From the NCBI GenBank assembly GCA_027625915.1, contig JANTQA010000044.1, forward strand, positions 434,001 through 498,000: a DNA stretch of 64,000 bases. Reading direction: 5' to 3'. The stretch's first letter is position 1; the number at the start of each line of letters is the position of its first letter. Of this stretch, positions 48,001 to 57,930 are shown one piece after another. The position numbers and the translations under genes are program-made. The stretch is from Anaeramoeba flamelloides (taxonomy: Eukaryota; Metamonada; Anaeramoebidae). A model generated the notes under the pieces. It saw nothing but the letters and a program-made list of their open reading frames with translations. It was not told the DNA's origin and did no database searches.

Positions 48001-48826
48001 TGTTTTTTTGATAATTTTCATTCATTTGTTTAATTATATACGCAAGGGTATATTCCAAATTCAAAGTTCTAATTTCAAGTTCTTGAAAAAAAAAACAGCG
48101 GTTGCCTGATTTTAAAATAGAAATGATTTTTGAAAAGGATTTTGAGATCTGTTGAAAATTGCTCATTAATTTCTTTCTATTTGAAGTCAAATAAGAGAAA
48201 CAAATCTGCCTTGTGTACCCTCTTGCGTTCAATTCAAAGAGCGGGAAATGGTGAACATATGCAAAGATCTTTTGTTCTGACAAATTGATTACAAACTCGG
48301 AATCCTTTGTAATAACGCCAACTTCTAATTCCAATTGATAGTCTGTGGACATTATTTGAACAACAAACTCGTTAATATTTACAGGAGTACGTGTCCAAAT
48401 GGGATACACACCATAAACAACAGGCCCTTTTATTTAATAGTGAATTGTTGGCGGATTGAAAGCATGAAAAAAATACACAAAAAGAAATTCCTTTTGAGAA
48501 GTATTGGCAAAGAGCAAAAAAAAGAATAAAAAAAAGAAAAGATCTATTTGCAAAATAAGAAAGATACCTTGCTGTTCACAAAATTCAGACAAAATTATAA
48601 AGTCTTGAAATTCTTCTGATTTTTCTGATTCCTTTGTTTTGAGTTGGTAATTATTCATAAAGTTTGGTTTTGTGTTTGTTATTATGCTTTCAATTTCTGG
48701 ATCATAAGAGTTTGGAAGTGGAATATCAAATGGGACAAGTGGCGAAGACGAAAAGTATTCATACATTTCGTCGTCATCTTCTTCGTCTTCTTCCTCGTTA
48801 CTTGAGTCATCATAAAGATCAGTCAT
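39040..48826 (-). CDS. SMCR8: SMCR8 homologue (DENN-type, C9orf72-SMCR8 complex)
   Basis: Three minus-strand exons: 48568-48826, 47951-48426 and 39040-40554. Introns of 141 and 7396 bp have GT-AG ends and matching phases, giving ~749 residues (human 937). After an acidic N-terminus come FIILSEFCEQQGP, QIMSTDYQ, FAYVHHFPLFELNARGYTR (141-159) and LKSGNRCFFFQELE. These match the human SMCR8 N-terminal longin/DENN block almost step for step. Exon 3 begins with a helical stretch, has an Asp/Glu tract (about 458-490), and ends with the C-terminal DENN part including LLVGKPILIYAKP and LSITRITNLKLGGI. In animals SMCR8 with C9orf72 and WDR41 regulates small GTPases, autophagy and lysosomes. Its paralogue folliculin is the main alternative, but the VHH-ARG-GNR pattern favours SMCR8. 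The start is the first ATG of exon 1. Intron 2 is full of transposons. Confidence 0.85.
40555..42990. other. SMCR8 intron 2, 3' part: ATCGTGAT-rich sequence, no gene
   Basis: 41010-41080 and 42050-42300 are rich in variants of TATCGTGATTTT and its inverse, giving many weak short hairpins. No clear element ends or exons. The small frames at 41126-41362 and 42441-42629 are not supported. Confidence 0.4.
42992..43105. repeat. Small MITE-like hairpin with 21-bp arms
   Basis: The left arm AAAAAGCGCCAAAGAGCGAC and the right arm GTCGCTCTTTGGCGCTTTTT are perfect inverse copies around a ~70-bp core. The arms are strikingly GC-rich for this DNA. It lies in SMCR8 intron 2. Confidence 0.8.
43690..45660 (+). 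mobile_element. LINE copy L6, 5'-truncated, carrying hairpin array C5
   Basis: It opens in the reverse transcriptase with KFGFRKKFDTRIAVLNLLN, IAKFFDSISF (catalytic Asp region) and, after the weakened LSHI-like box, an FADD catalytic motif at ~44163-44180. C-terminal coding follows (44475-44690, INTCITEIYKTNRNTPVHIY). C5 interrupts it at 44817-45222. The 3' end is the palindrome at 45621-45635 and an ATAA tail. Frames are disrupted in several places. It lies antisense in SMCR8 intron 2. Confidence 0.8.
44817..45222. repeat. Hairpin cassette array C5
   Basis: Three consecutive palindromes (AATTCAAGAAATAAAATGAA type, TTTAGAAATTAAAAGAAAAT type, AATTTAAAAGAATTGAGCAA type) are followed by direct repeats of CACTTCACGGCACTCTACG. 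It sits at the same LINE position as C1. Confidence 0.75.
45716..47243 (+). mobile_element. LINE copy L7, 5'-truncated, carrying C6
   Basis: Reverse transcriptase remnants include KKLDPRISVLNLLSELEKL, a SLSPLLFEFV box at ~46080-46110 and an ADDLIL-like catalytic box at ~46155. C6 (46963-47204) interrupts the C-terminal region. The 3' end is AACTCCTAGCTTAAATTAC plus A tail. It sits head-to-tail ~55 bp after L6, in SMCR8 intron 2. Confidence 0.75.
46963..47204. repeat. Hairpin cassette array C6
   Basis: Linker TCAAGTGCCTTCACG, then CAGAATTTTAAAGAATTGTG with its inverse and a TTTCGAAAATTAAATATAAA palindrome. It begins after AATAGTCGTGT, the same LINE site as C7. Confidence 0.65.
47243..47556. 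repeat. Family D repeat D2 in SMCR8 intron 2
   Basis: A/T inverted blocks plus the GC-richer GGTAGAGGTTGGAGTTGG core; related inversely to D1. Boundaries approximate. Confidence 0.4.
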
Positions 48827-49440
48827 TTTCTAAAAGATAATGCAGTGAACTATAATTAACAAAAAATGAAACTTTACTCAACAGGGATTATTATCTAAAT
48901 AATTATAATAATTGGAGAATTTAAATAACAAATATAGAATCACGAAAGTTGTGTAGTTGTTATTGGAATTATTATTGCGAACTCAGATTTAAAAGAAATC
49001 AATAAATTTCTTAGATTATTATAGTTTAGTGACTAATAGATTTGTTAAGGGTTTAAATAACTATTTTAGAAACTAATCAAGAAAAAGAGTATTATTGTCC
49101 CACCAAAATAAAGAAACAATTGATTTTAGAAGACAACAAAGAGATTTTTTGTTCATGATAGGTTCTCCAAAGCTAAAAAAAAATTTAATTTTACATACGG
49201 AAAATTTTTTCGCTTTATTTGGTTTTTAAAAAAATTCACAATCATATTAATCTTTTTCTTCTGAAAAATCTCAGAAGATCAAACAGTCAGTTTGCTTTTA
49301 CCTATCATGCACTTAAGCTTGGTTGAATAAATTGACTCTCATATTGTTCAATTAATCGACAAGCTATATAATTAGCTGCAATTCAAATTTTTTAAAGAAA
49401 CCAAAAAACAGAACTATATAAAGAACACAGATTTAGTGAA
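48827..49440. other. SMCR8 upstream region, nothing recognised
   Basis: A/T-rich sequence upstream of the SMCR8 start codon. CAGTCAGTTTGCTTTTACC at 49284-49302 resembles an A tip but has no inverse partner. Confidence 0.5.
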
Positions 49441-50408
49441 TTGTTGAATTCTAAAATAGTGTGAACCATAGTTAGGCTTTTCATAATTTAAAGAAATGAG
49501 TTAAATCTTTGATTTTGGTAAATTCTTTTATTATTTAGAAATATTTCTACACTTCCAACTCTTGGAATTCCGAAACTAATTATAATGAGAATTTATAATT
49601 ATAAATTTAGTTTTTAAGAAAATGAGGTTTTTTGTGTTCCAATAAATTTTATTGTTGATTCTTTGGTAAAATTTTATTATTTTTTCAAGATATGGTAGAC
49701 TTATTTCTTTTAATTTGATTTCAAATTTAAATTTCTTTTTTTATTAACTGAAATTACCAAATTTTCGAATTTAAATTCGGTTTTATATATAAGAACAGGC
49801 ATGTTTCTGTTTATTTTACAAATTTCAGTAATGCATGTATTAATCTAAGAATTTAAATAATTTAGGGTTGTTATTTTATCATTATATATTTCTAAACCAT
49901 ATGTCAATTGGTTTAATATCAAAGATTTAAGTAGTCTAATTTTCAAATTATATGTTAATAAATTATTAATAAATAATTGTTTAAAATTATTATAAGTTTC
50001 TTAAGCCATTTTTAGATTATATACTAAATGTGAAATTTTTTATCCAAGTGAATACCTAAGTATTTAATTTTTGGTAAATCTACTGAAATTTATATTTTAA
50101 TTTATTGTGAATGGATCCAAATTGAGTTATTAATTCAAATATTGAATATAATTTTTCATTTATTTGATTTATATTTCCTTTTATAATTAAAATTACAGTC
50201 AGTTTCAAATTTAAGGCACAAACTATCAACAAAATTTAAGGCACAAAAAAATCTCAAATCAAGGTACAAAATTTGAAATTTTTTTTTTATACAAATTATT
50301 TTTCTAGAATATGAATTTTGTGCCTTAATTTGAGTTTTTTATTGTAACTATCATTTTGGTTGAAGTTTTTGTCTAAAAAGTGGAACTGACGGTAAATCAT
50401 CTACAAAG
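49440..50408 (-). mobile_element. LINE fragment L11, minus strand, carrying A5 and a small C palindrome
   Basis: On the minus strand it runs from the LINE FADD box (AATCATCTAC at ~50395, plus reading) through the C-terminal coding region to the GAATTCCAAGAGTTGGAAG site at ~49540-49560. A single C-type palindrome (49465-49535) interrupts it at the same site as C1 and C5. A5 splits its catalytic-box region. No 3' UTR remains. Confidence 0.7.
50196..50392. mobile_element. Family A palindromic element A5, inserted in LINE L11
   Basis: A diverged 197-bp copy: CAGTCAGTTTCAAATTTAAG at left, GACGG at right, TA duplicated on both sides. The unoccupied LINE sequence in L1 and L6 has a single TA here. 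Confidence 0.8.
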
Positions 50409-51003
50409 AAAAAATTACTTTTTTAATATTCCGTTCTATATACAAAAAATATTTGTTTTTTCATCTAAAAATAAAATAAAAAAAAATTAAAATTGAAAAT
50501 ATTTTAAAAATTGATGTGCCCTTTTATTTGAAATGAGAAATCTCGTTTTGTAAATTGTAATGAAAATAAGTTTAAAAGTAATAAAAACTTTTGAATCAGA
50601 TAATTAGGGAAAAATTTCTTTAAATTTAATTTATAATTCATTACAAGTCAAACTTCTGTTATTTAAAGTCTTATTTTAAAGATAAAGCAGTAATTCATCT
50701 GGGTATTTTGCTGGAATTTTTTTTTTCTCTATTTTCTTTTTTCTTTGTTCTATTCATCAATCAAACCAATAATAGTCATTAAAAATTCCTATATCCCGCC
50801 CATTCGAAATCAAGCTTAAATTGTTTCCATTTAAACAATTGCAGAATATTTCCAAATTGGTTTTTTCTTATCTTGTTTTTTTCATTTTCGAACTATTCAA
50901 TATACATAAATAAAATAACAAAAAAAGAAAAAAATAAACTGAAAATCATCAATATGAAATTATCTTATTAACAATCAAATTCAATAGTAATAATTATTTA
51001 ATA
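50409..51003. other. AT-rich interval, nothing recognised
   Basis: No supported feature between A5 and A6. Confidence 0.5.
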
Positions 51004-51199
51004 CAGTCAATTCCTCTTTTAAGGCACAAACTTTTAACAAAATTTAAGGCACAATAAAAATCTCAAATTAAGGCACAAAATTCAAATTCTACTAAAATAA
51101 TTTGTGAAAATTACAATTCCAAAAAATGTGCTTTAATTTGAGATTTTTTTGTGCCTTAAATTCCCTTGAAAGTTTGTGCTTTAAAAGTGAAACTGACTG
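51004..51199. mobile_element. Family A palindromic element A6
   Basis: 196 bp. Left tip CAGTCAATTCCTC, right tip GTGAAACTGACTG, TA at both flanks. Confidence 0.85.
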
Positions 51200-51231
51200 T
51201 ATGTTTACCCTTTTGTTTGAAAACGAGTTTA

Positions 51232-51430
51232 CAGTCAGTTCCACTTTTAAGGCACAAACTATCAACAAAATTTAAGGCACAATAAAAATCTCTAATTAAA
51301 GCACAAAACTCATAATATAGTAAAATAAATTGTAAAAAAAAGAAATTACAAATTTTGTGCCCTAATTTGAGATTTTTTTGGATGCCTTAAATTTTGTTAA
51401 AAGTTTGTGCATTATAAGTGGAACTAACTT
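51232..51430. mobile_element. Family A palindromic element A7
   Basis: Only 32 bp after A6. Left tip CAGTCAGTTCCAC; the right tip has decayed to GGAACTAACTT before TA. More diverged than its neighbours. Confidence 0.8.
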
Positions 51431-51566
51431 TATATCTTTCACTCATTTTCCTTTTCCTAGAAAGGAATTAAATGATTATTCTACAAACAATTTTAATTCA
51501 GGGTAATACAAAAAACTCAGGAATAATATTTAAAATTTGGATTTTGAAATATTTTGAAATAGTTTA

Positions 51567-51763
51567 CAGTCAGTTTCACTTTTAAGGCACAAACTTTCAA
51601 CGAAATTTAAGGCACAAAAAAAATCTCAAATTAAGGCACAAAATTCAAATTCTAGTAAAAATAAATTGTAAAAAATGAAATTCCAAATTTTGTGCCTTAA
51701 TTTGAGATTTTTTTATGCCTCAAATTTCGTTGAAAGTTTGTGCCTTAAAAGTGGAACTGACTG
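51567..51763. mobile_element. Family A palindromic element A8
   Basis: 197 bp with clean tips CAGTCAGTTTCAC and GTGGAACTGACTG and TA flanks. Confidence 0.85.
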
Positions 51764-52298
51764 TAAAAAGAATTTAAACAAGTATGTAATTCCTTGTTGT
51801 AAACACTTCAAGAATAGTAAGATCCATATAAATACTTTTAAGTATTTTTGGAACTTTCAGACTTAAAGTCTGAAAGATTTCAATTTCTTTAATTCTTTTA
51901 ATATTTTTTTAAATTTCAAATACTTGATATCAAATTTAAACAAGCCTAAAAAAGGGTAAATCAAAAATTTAACAATAACTAATCTTTTTGAAATTTATTG
52001 AAAATTTTATATAGCTATCTCCAATTAAAAATATTTGTTGGTTTTCAATAACCTAAAACTATTATTATTGGAAATGAAAGAGTCTTGAAGTTTTTCAATA
52101 AATTATTAAAACTTATTATTCTACAGCAATCAAAATAAAGCGTGCACAAATACTGTAATCCGTGTTCAAAATATACTGTGTGCTTTTTTTAAATTTGTTC
52201 CAATGGAACATCCAATTCACTACCCAATTGTTTATCGAAGTCAAACTTAATTTTGAAGGTCAATTCCTTGATATTTATTGGAACTTTTAATTTATATA

Positions 52299-52495
52299 CA
52301 GTCAGTTTCACTTTTAAGGCACAAACTTTCAACGAAATTTAAGGCACAAAAAAAATCTCAAATTAAGGCACAAAATTCAAATTCTAGTAAAAATAAATTG
52401 TAAAAATTAAAATTACAAATTTTGTGACTTAATTTGAGATTTTTTTGTGCCTTAAATTTCGTTGAAAGTTTGTGCCTTAAAAGTGAAACTGACTG
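52299..52495. mobile_element. Family A palindromic element A9, inserted in F2
   Basis: One of the cleanest copies (197 bp): the CAGTCAGTTTCAC and GTGAAACTGACTG tips are perfect inverses and TA flanks both. Its little-decayed sequence suggests recent insertion. Confidence 0.9.
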
Positions 52496-53508
52496 TAAGC
52501 AATTTGTTCAAAATCTTTCTTAATTTCTAAAATTTTTTCATATATTTTCTTTTTGATGATTTAAGGATTATCACCATTTTATTCTCAGTGGATACTATTT
52601 TTAAGTGTAGAAGTATATTTATAGGCTTAAAAGAAACTCGATCTTATAGATCTTGCTAACTCTAAAATTTAGGGTGTTTTTTGGAAATTTTTGAGTTTGG
52701 CAAATCCATTTTTAGGTTGAATTTAACATCTTTGTTATTTTCTCTTGACAAGTCTTGATAGTATTCTTGAAAATATAAAGAATTCCTTGCTTTCTTCTCT
52801 GGTGTCTCTAAATTGGTTTTTTTGATACTGAAAAAAATTTTTTGGGTTAATTTTGTTTCTTTGGGTATTTATAAGCTAAGTGCATTGATTAGGTTTCTCG
52901 ACTTTTTTTTTTTTTTCGATCTTTGGGATCTTGAAACCCATTCTATTTCCTTTCCTTTTTTTTGAGAGTTTCGTTAGGGGTAGTTGAGTAATTCTCCCAA
53001 CAAAGTAACAATACCTCGAAATCAACTGATTGGGTTGTTTAACATTAGGTGGTGGTTTGAGAAACTTAACAAGCATTCCCTTAGACAGGTGCCTTTAATA
53101 TTTTTTACTTTTGAAATGCTATCTCAACCACAAACTTGATGAATTGGTAAAATAGAGAAATTTTAGTCTTTAATGGTAATTGCTTCGATCTTTTTGTGTT
53201 GGGAAATGGGATTTTAATTGTTGTTTCTATACCCTTTCTACACAACAAACCCAAAATATCAAATCCCAATTGATAGTTTTGTGTTCCTTTGAAAAAATGC
53301 TTTGTGTTTTTCCAAATTAAAAAAAAATTTAAAAGTTAGAACAAAAAATAAACAAAAAAAAAACTCTTTTGTGAATTATTTAAAGCACAAAACCAATTCA
53401 AGACTTCAAAATAGCATTACCAAAATTTCAGATCCTTCTCGAAAAATAAAAAAAAATTCCCTTCGTCAAATCCAAAAATTTTCTCTCAAAATTTTCGACT
53501 TCCAAAAT

Positions 53509-53613
53509 GATATTGGGAAAATGTCACTCCACTTTATATTGAAGTATGTTAGAGATTGTGGTTGGCGTAGCTACCCATTTGAAAAGAAAGTGGAGTGACA
53601 TTTTCCGAATATC
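53509..53613. repeat. Small inverted repeat with 27-bp arms inside F2
   Basis: GAAAATGTCACTCCACTTT on the left and its inverse AAAGTGGAGTGACATTTTC on the right pair over 26 of 27 positions around a ~48-bp core. The core contains GTTGGCGTAGCTACCC, GC-rich for this DNA. Either a tiny MITE or a structured RNA. Confidence 0.75.
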
Positions 53614-54281
53614 AAAAAAAATAGCTTTTTATTTTTGCCTTGCTTTGTTGGGATTTTTGGAAAAGTTTTTGGATCAATAAATGATTTTCAAGCAAAATCT
53701 TAAATTGATAAAAATTGGCAATATTTTGACTTTCCCTCAATTCCTGGAATTTTAAAGGTCTTAATCTATTTACTGCATTGTATTTCAATCCCCACAGAGC
53801 TTAAAATTCAGATAGTCCTTAAATTTTCTTAAAAATTTACACTATTTTTTGAGAGAAATTTTGCATTTTGATCCTTCATTTTTCTAATTTCTTTTTAAAT
53901 AATAGAACTTTAAGAAACCAATAACATATTTACTTTAGGTTTATTGTCAGTTTTTTGATTGGTTAATCTATAGGTCTTTTATAACAAAAAAAAACATGCT
54001 TTTCATTTTGGAACACATAATTCAACTTTTCTGCACGCTTTATTTTGATAATAGTAAAAACTTATAAATTGAGAGTTATTGGATTTTGATTTTATTGGTT
54101 ACAGTTCTAAATTTGAGATAATTAGAAAAAATTAAAGGTGTTGAGAATTTAAAAAAAGTGACTTCAATTTTTTGAGGATACATTTCATTAAAAATATGTA
54201 AAAATTTCATTTTTTCTCATTTTTTTAATTTTTTCCCTTCTTTTCTTCCTAACTTGACTTTTAAAACGAAAACAAAAAAAG

Positions 54282-55289
54282 ATGGCATCTTGTTTACATA
54301 AAAAAGCAATTTTCACGAAGCACGATCAATATTATTCAAGAACCTTTTTTGATCAACAAGGCGTTGAAAGAAGGATCAAAGAATACTTTATATTATTTGC
54401 AGAAAATGAAAATTTCCATCAAAAGATCAAGCTCTCCAGAAACCTTCACAAAAAGTATCTATTAAACTCTTTGAAAGGATTAAGTGAAAGTAACCAAGCA
54501 TTAGACGCTTCAATACCGTGGCTAATTTATTGGACACTCCATTCCTTGGACATTTTAGGTGTTTTAGACAGCGAAGAGTTTGCAAAGGAGTTTATTCAGA
54601 AGGGATTCGTGAAGAAGGCAATCTCGACACTTAGCTGGTGCCAAAGCAAAGACGGGGGATTTGGGGGCGGCCATTTACAACTACCTCATTTGGCACCTAC
54701 TTATGCAGCGACAAACTCGTTTGCAATCCTCTCAAGATTTGACCCAACAGCAATCTCTGTAATTGATCGAAAGAAAATGAAACAGTTCCTTTTAAAAATG
54801 AAAAATAAGGACGGCTCCTTTAATTTGCACGAAAACGGCGAATCAGACACACGGGGCGCTTATTGCGCACTCAGCACCGCACACCTGCTTCAAATTGACG
54901 ATCAAGACATTACAGAAAATACTGGTAAATGGATAGCAACCTGCCAAACATACGAAGGAGGATTTTCTGCAAGGCCATGGAGAGAGGCGCATGGCGGATA
55001 CACCTTCTGTGCAATTGCTGCCTTGTCTATACTTGGCGAGTTAGACAAAATTGAGATGGAGCCCTTAATTGACTGGCTAGCTCACAAACAAATGAGATTT
55101 TCAGGTGGCTTCCAAGGTAGGATCAACAAATTGGTTGATGGGTGCTATTCTTTTTGGCAAGGTGGTGTTTTCTCTTTTTTTAAAGACTACCTTAACGAGC
55201 AAACAAATCAAGACATATTTAAGATTTACCAAATTGAACAAGAGCAAACAAATGTAAAAGAAGAAGAAAAAGAAATAAAAGAAGAAAAA

Positions 55290-55321
<32 letters not shown>

Positions 55322-55652
55322 AAACGAACCTCTTGATTGGCTCGAAGGAAATTATGGTTCTGTTAATTTATTATTTGACGAAATTTCTCTTCAAGGTTAT
55401 ATTCTTGCTTGCTGTCAAGACAATAGAGGTGGGTTAATGGATAAACCTTTAAAGGGCCGTGATTTGTATCACACCTGTTATTGTTTAAGTGGGCTTTCCT
55501 GTTCGCAAAACAATTTATCGAAGGAAAAAAACCCAGTTGTTTTGGGTCTTGAAGATAATTTAGTAAATAAAATCGATCCAATACACAATATAACTGAACT
55601 GGCTTCAAATTCTGTTAAAAAATATTTTGAGAATTTAAACAATAAGAATTAA
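54282..55652 (+). CDS. FNTB: Protein farnesyltransferase beta subunit
   Basis: A single-exon gene of 456 residues (family ~420-520). The beta subunit holds the active site that transfers farnesyl to CaaX-box cysteines such as those of Ras-type GTPases. PWLIYWTLHSLDILG (about 79-93) is the FTase-specific N-terminal box. Prenyltransferase repeats follow: CQSKDGGFGGGHLQLPHLAP, NKDGSFNLHENGESDTRGAY, CQTYEGGFSARPWREAHGGY, KQMRFSGGFQGRINKLVDGC and CQDNRGGLMDKPLKGRDLYH. The zinc ligands are all present: Asp ~286 and Cys ~288 in VDGCYSFW, and His ~396 in YHTCYCLSGLS. An acidic Glu-rich insert (about 325-348) sits between the repeats before the last one, absent from human FNTB. It is GC-richer than its flanks and shows no damage. 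The ATG at 54282 starts at the first family-like residues. The alpha subunit is not in the window. Confidence 0.95.
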
Positions 55653-56035
55653 AATCACTCTTTTTCAACAACTTTTTGCTTTTTTTTTTTTTTTTAAAAT
55701 TTCATTTGTTTTTATAACTGTCGAATCCAAAACGCTGAAATTTCAAAAACACACAAATTCTATTTTTACTAATATTCCCAATAGATCAAAAAATTGAATT
55801 TCCTTGTTTTAGATTTGGCAGTACACTAGTATGAAAAAAAAAAAATTGAAAATTTTGGGTTAGATAAAAACATTACTTTAATTAACATTTCACCCTGAGT
55901 AATAAAGTTTATTTATTATATAATCAAAATACCAGAACTTCAAATTCTTGAGGGTATTGTATTTATTGTTTTTAGCAGTAATATGAGTTTTAAAATTCCC
56001 AAGTTAAGGAAAAATTGTTTTTTGGGTACTATTTT

Positions 56036-56592
56036 TTAAATAAACCCCATTCCAAAAAGTTGGACACACCCAAAATCAAAAATCTGGTCTAAAAAAAACC
56101 AGATTTATTTTATTTTTCCAGACTTAATAGAAAACAACGTTTAAGTTACCTAGTATTAATGTTTTAATAAGTAATCCATTTTAATCCAAATAAAAGAAAA
56201 AAAAATAAAATGAAATAATAAAAATCAATATTTGTATTTCCAAAAATATGAAATGAGCGGAACAAAAAAAATTATTTATAATTATTGATAAATTTCTTTG
56301 ACATTTCACCAATAATTATTGAATGACCAATAGATAAGATACCATCTACTAACTCTTTGTGATTTTTCTATTTAACAAAATCAACATTAAACTTCTATCA
56401 ACCACTGTAAACAACTATTTTCTGATCATACAAAACAGATTACTTAACTAGAAAAAAAGGTATAGAAAACAAAACGAAATAGACAAAAATGAAATAGTTT
56501 GTAAAATTAAAATAATTTTTAAAATTGGATATAAAGTGTGGTATTTTTATTCTTTGAACTTTTTACTCTTCGTCTAAATTTTTGGGATTTAA
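56036..56592. mobile_element. Bi element inserted in E2
   Basis: CCCCATTCCAAAAAGTTGG at left and CTAAATTTTTGGGATT at right are the Bi inverted tips. No B flanks, confirming that Bi moves alone. Confidence 0.65.
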
Positions 56593-56665
56593 TTTAATGA
56601 GGAAACTGATTTTTCTTTTAATTCAACTTTGAGATTTTTACTTTTCTAGATAATAATTAATGTTT

Positions 56666-57520
56666 TTATTTGTGGATTAATAAAAAAGTAACAAAATTTT
56701 TATTAATAAATTCACACTCTCTTAGACTTATATATAAAAATGAAACAAAAATAAACTCGGCAAGAATAAAGATATATAAAAGAAGATTTAAACTAATTCA
56801 AAAATTCACCTTTTTGGAATTTCATGAAATAGTTAAAAATCTCAAATTTAGAGAACAGAAATTAGACAATATTAACTGGCAATCAGACACCCTAAAAGAA
56901 TTAGAATTTGAACTTGAGAAATATCGAATTAAACAACTGGAAAATAGTCCAAGTGGGAAAGTTCAAAAATATTTAAAAATAATTTCTATTCAAAATAATA
57001 TTAACAAACAGTCGTGTCTAGGTTTTTTTTAATTCAAGAAATAAAAAGAAAATTTATTAAATTTTCTGTTTATTTCTTAAATTAAAAAAAAAACAAACAA
57101 CAAAGATATTTAACATGGAAAGGTTCAACTTCAATCTTAAAACTAAGAAATTTTATAAATTATCGAAATAGATATTCTTATGTTATGAACCAGGACAAAT
57201 CAAAATACTGTAAATTATTCAAAAATTCAAAAAAATAGATATCATTGAATATTTGGATCATTTTCTCTGGAACTACCCAGCCTATGAAAATAATTGTAAA
57301 ATCTGGATATCTGAATTAAAAAAATTTAACATTTCTAATATATTAAAAAATAATATTATAAATATTTTTGATATTATTAGAAAAAGAGATTGATCATATT
57401 AATGAGCCTTATTGATGATAAATTTATTTTTAAGTCTTTAACAAAATTCCTTAATCATAATTTTGGAATTATGGCAAATAAGAGGAATTAAAAACTCCTC
57501 CGTTAAATAATAAAAAAAAA
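56666..57520 (+). mobile_element. LINE copy L8, 5'-truncated, with 14-bp target duplication
   Basis: AATAATTAATGTTT occurs at 56652-56665 and 57521-57534, flanking the element. Coding 56670-57032 (KVTKFLLINSHSLRLIYKNE and onward to LENSPSGKVQKYL) is the LINE C-terminal region. A single C palindrome (57013-57094) interrupts it. The 3' end is GAGGAATTAAAAACTCCTC (57482-57500) then an ATAA/A-rich tail. Confidence 0.85.
57013..57094. repeat. Single C-type hairpin C7 inside L8
   Basis: One palindrome, AATTCAAGAAATAAAAAGAA with its inverse, starting after AGTCGTGTCTAGG. It is the simplest C insertion, at the same LINE site as C6. Confidence 0.7.
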
Positions 57521-57599
57521 AATAATTAATGTTTATTAAAAAATACTATTCAACTAATAAAACTGACCAAAACTAGATTTCAAAATTTTTGATTCACTT

Positions 57600-57930
57600 T
57601 ATAATGTTACTGGAAGTTGTTTTGAGGGTTTTTTCCAATACTCTTATCAAAAAATTATTTTGTATTTTTTGGATGAGAATCATTTTTTCTAATTTTTCAC
57701 ATTATTATTTTACTTTTTCAAATTTTTGTTTTTCTTTTCCTTTGTTTTTCTTTTTTTTTTTTTTTACTTTTTTTTTCTTTTTGTGATTTTTTTTGCAAAA
57801 GATCATGTCCCAAATAAAAAGAGATCTTCGAAAAGACAAATAATCACTAAGAAAATTTAGACTATGTAATGTCTTTGAAAATGGATTTAATTATTAGTAA
57901 AAAATCTTGTTGTTAAACTTTTTTTAGTGT
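57600..57930. repeat. Decayed family I sequence
   Basis: ACTCTTATCAAAAAATTA, then GAGAATCATTTTTTCT, then AGTAAAAAATCTTGTTGTTA follow the order of I1. Ends are not recognisable. Confidence 0.4.

Larger units (their letters stand above)
52120..54055. mobile_element. Family F element F2, carrying A9
   Basis: Outer ends ATCAAAATAAAGCGTGCA (near 52128) and TGCACGCTTTATTTTGAT (near 54034) are perfect inverse copies. Inner blocks match F1: TCAATTTTGAAGGTAAACTC-like at 52245 and the AAGAAACCAATA...TTTATTGTC block at 53915. The minus frame 52876-53076 and plus frame 53302-53598 are Lys-rich and match no family I know. A9 (52299-52495) is inserted near the left end. Confidence 0.55.
55820..57575. repeat. 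Family E repeat E2, with Bi and LINE L8 inserted
   Basis: Segments 55820-56035, 56593-56665 and 57521-57575 line up in order with E1 (8190-8545). The first gap is a Bi element and the second is LINE L8 with target duplications. It lies 170 bp downstream of the farnesyltransferase gene. Confidence 0.65.

Noticed and set aside
49284-49302. Tenth family A tip (CAGTCAGTTTGCTTTTACC)
   Set aside because: It has no inverse partner within 300 bp, no TA flank, and similarity is lost after 16 bases.
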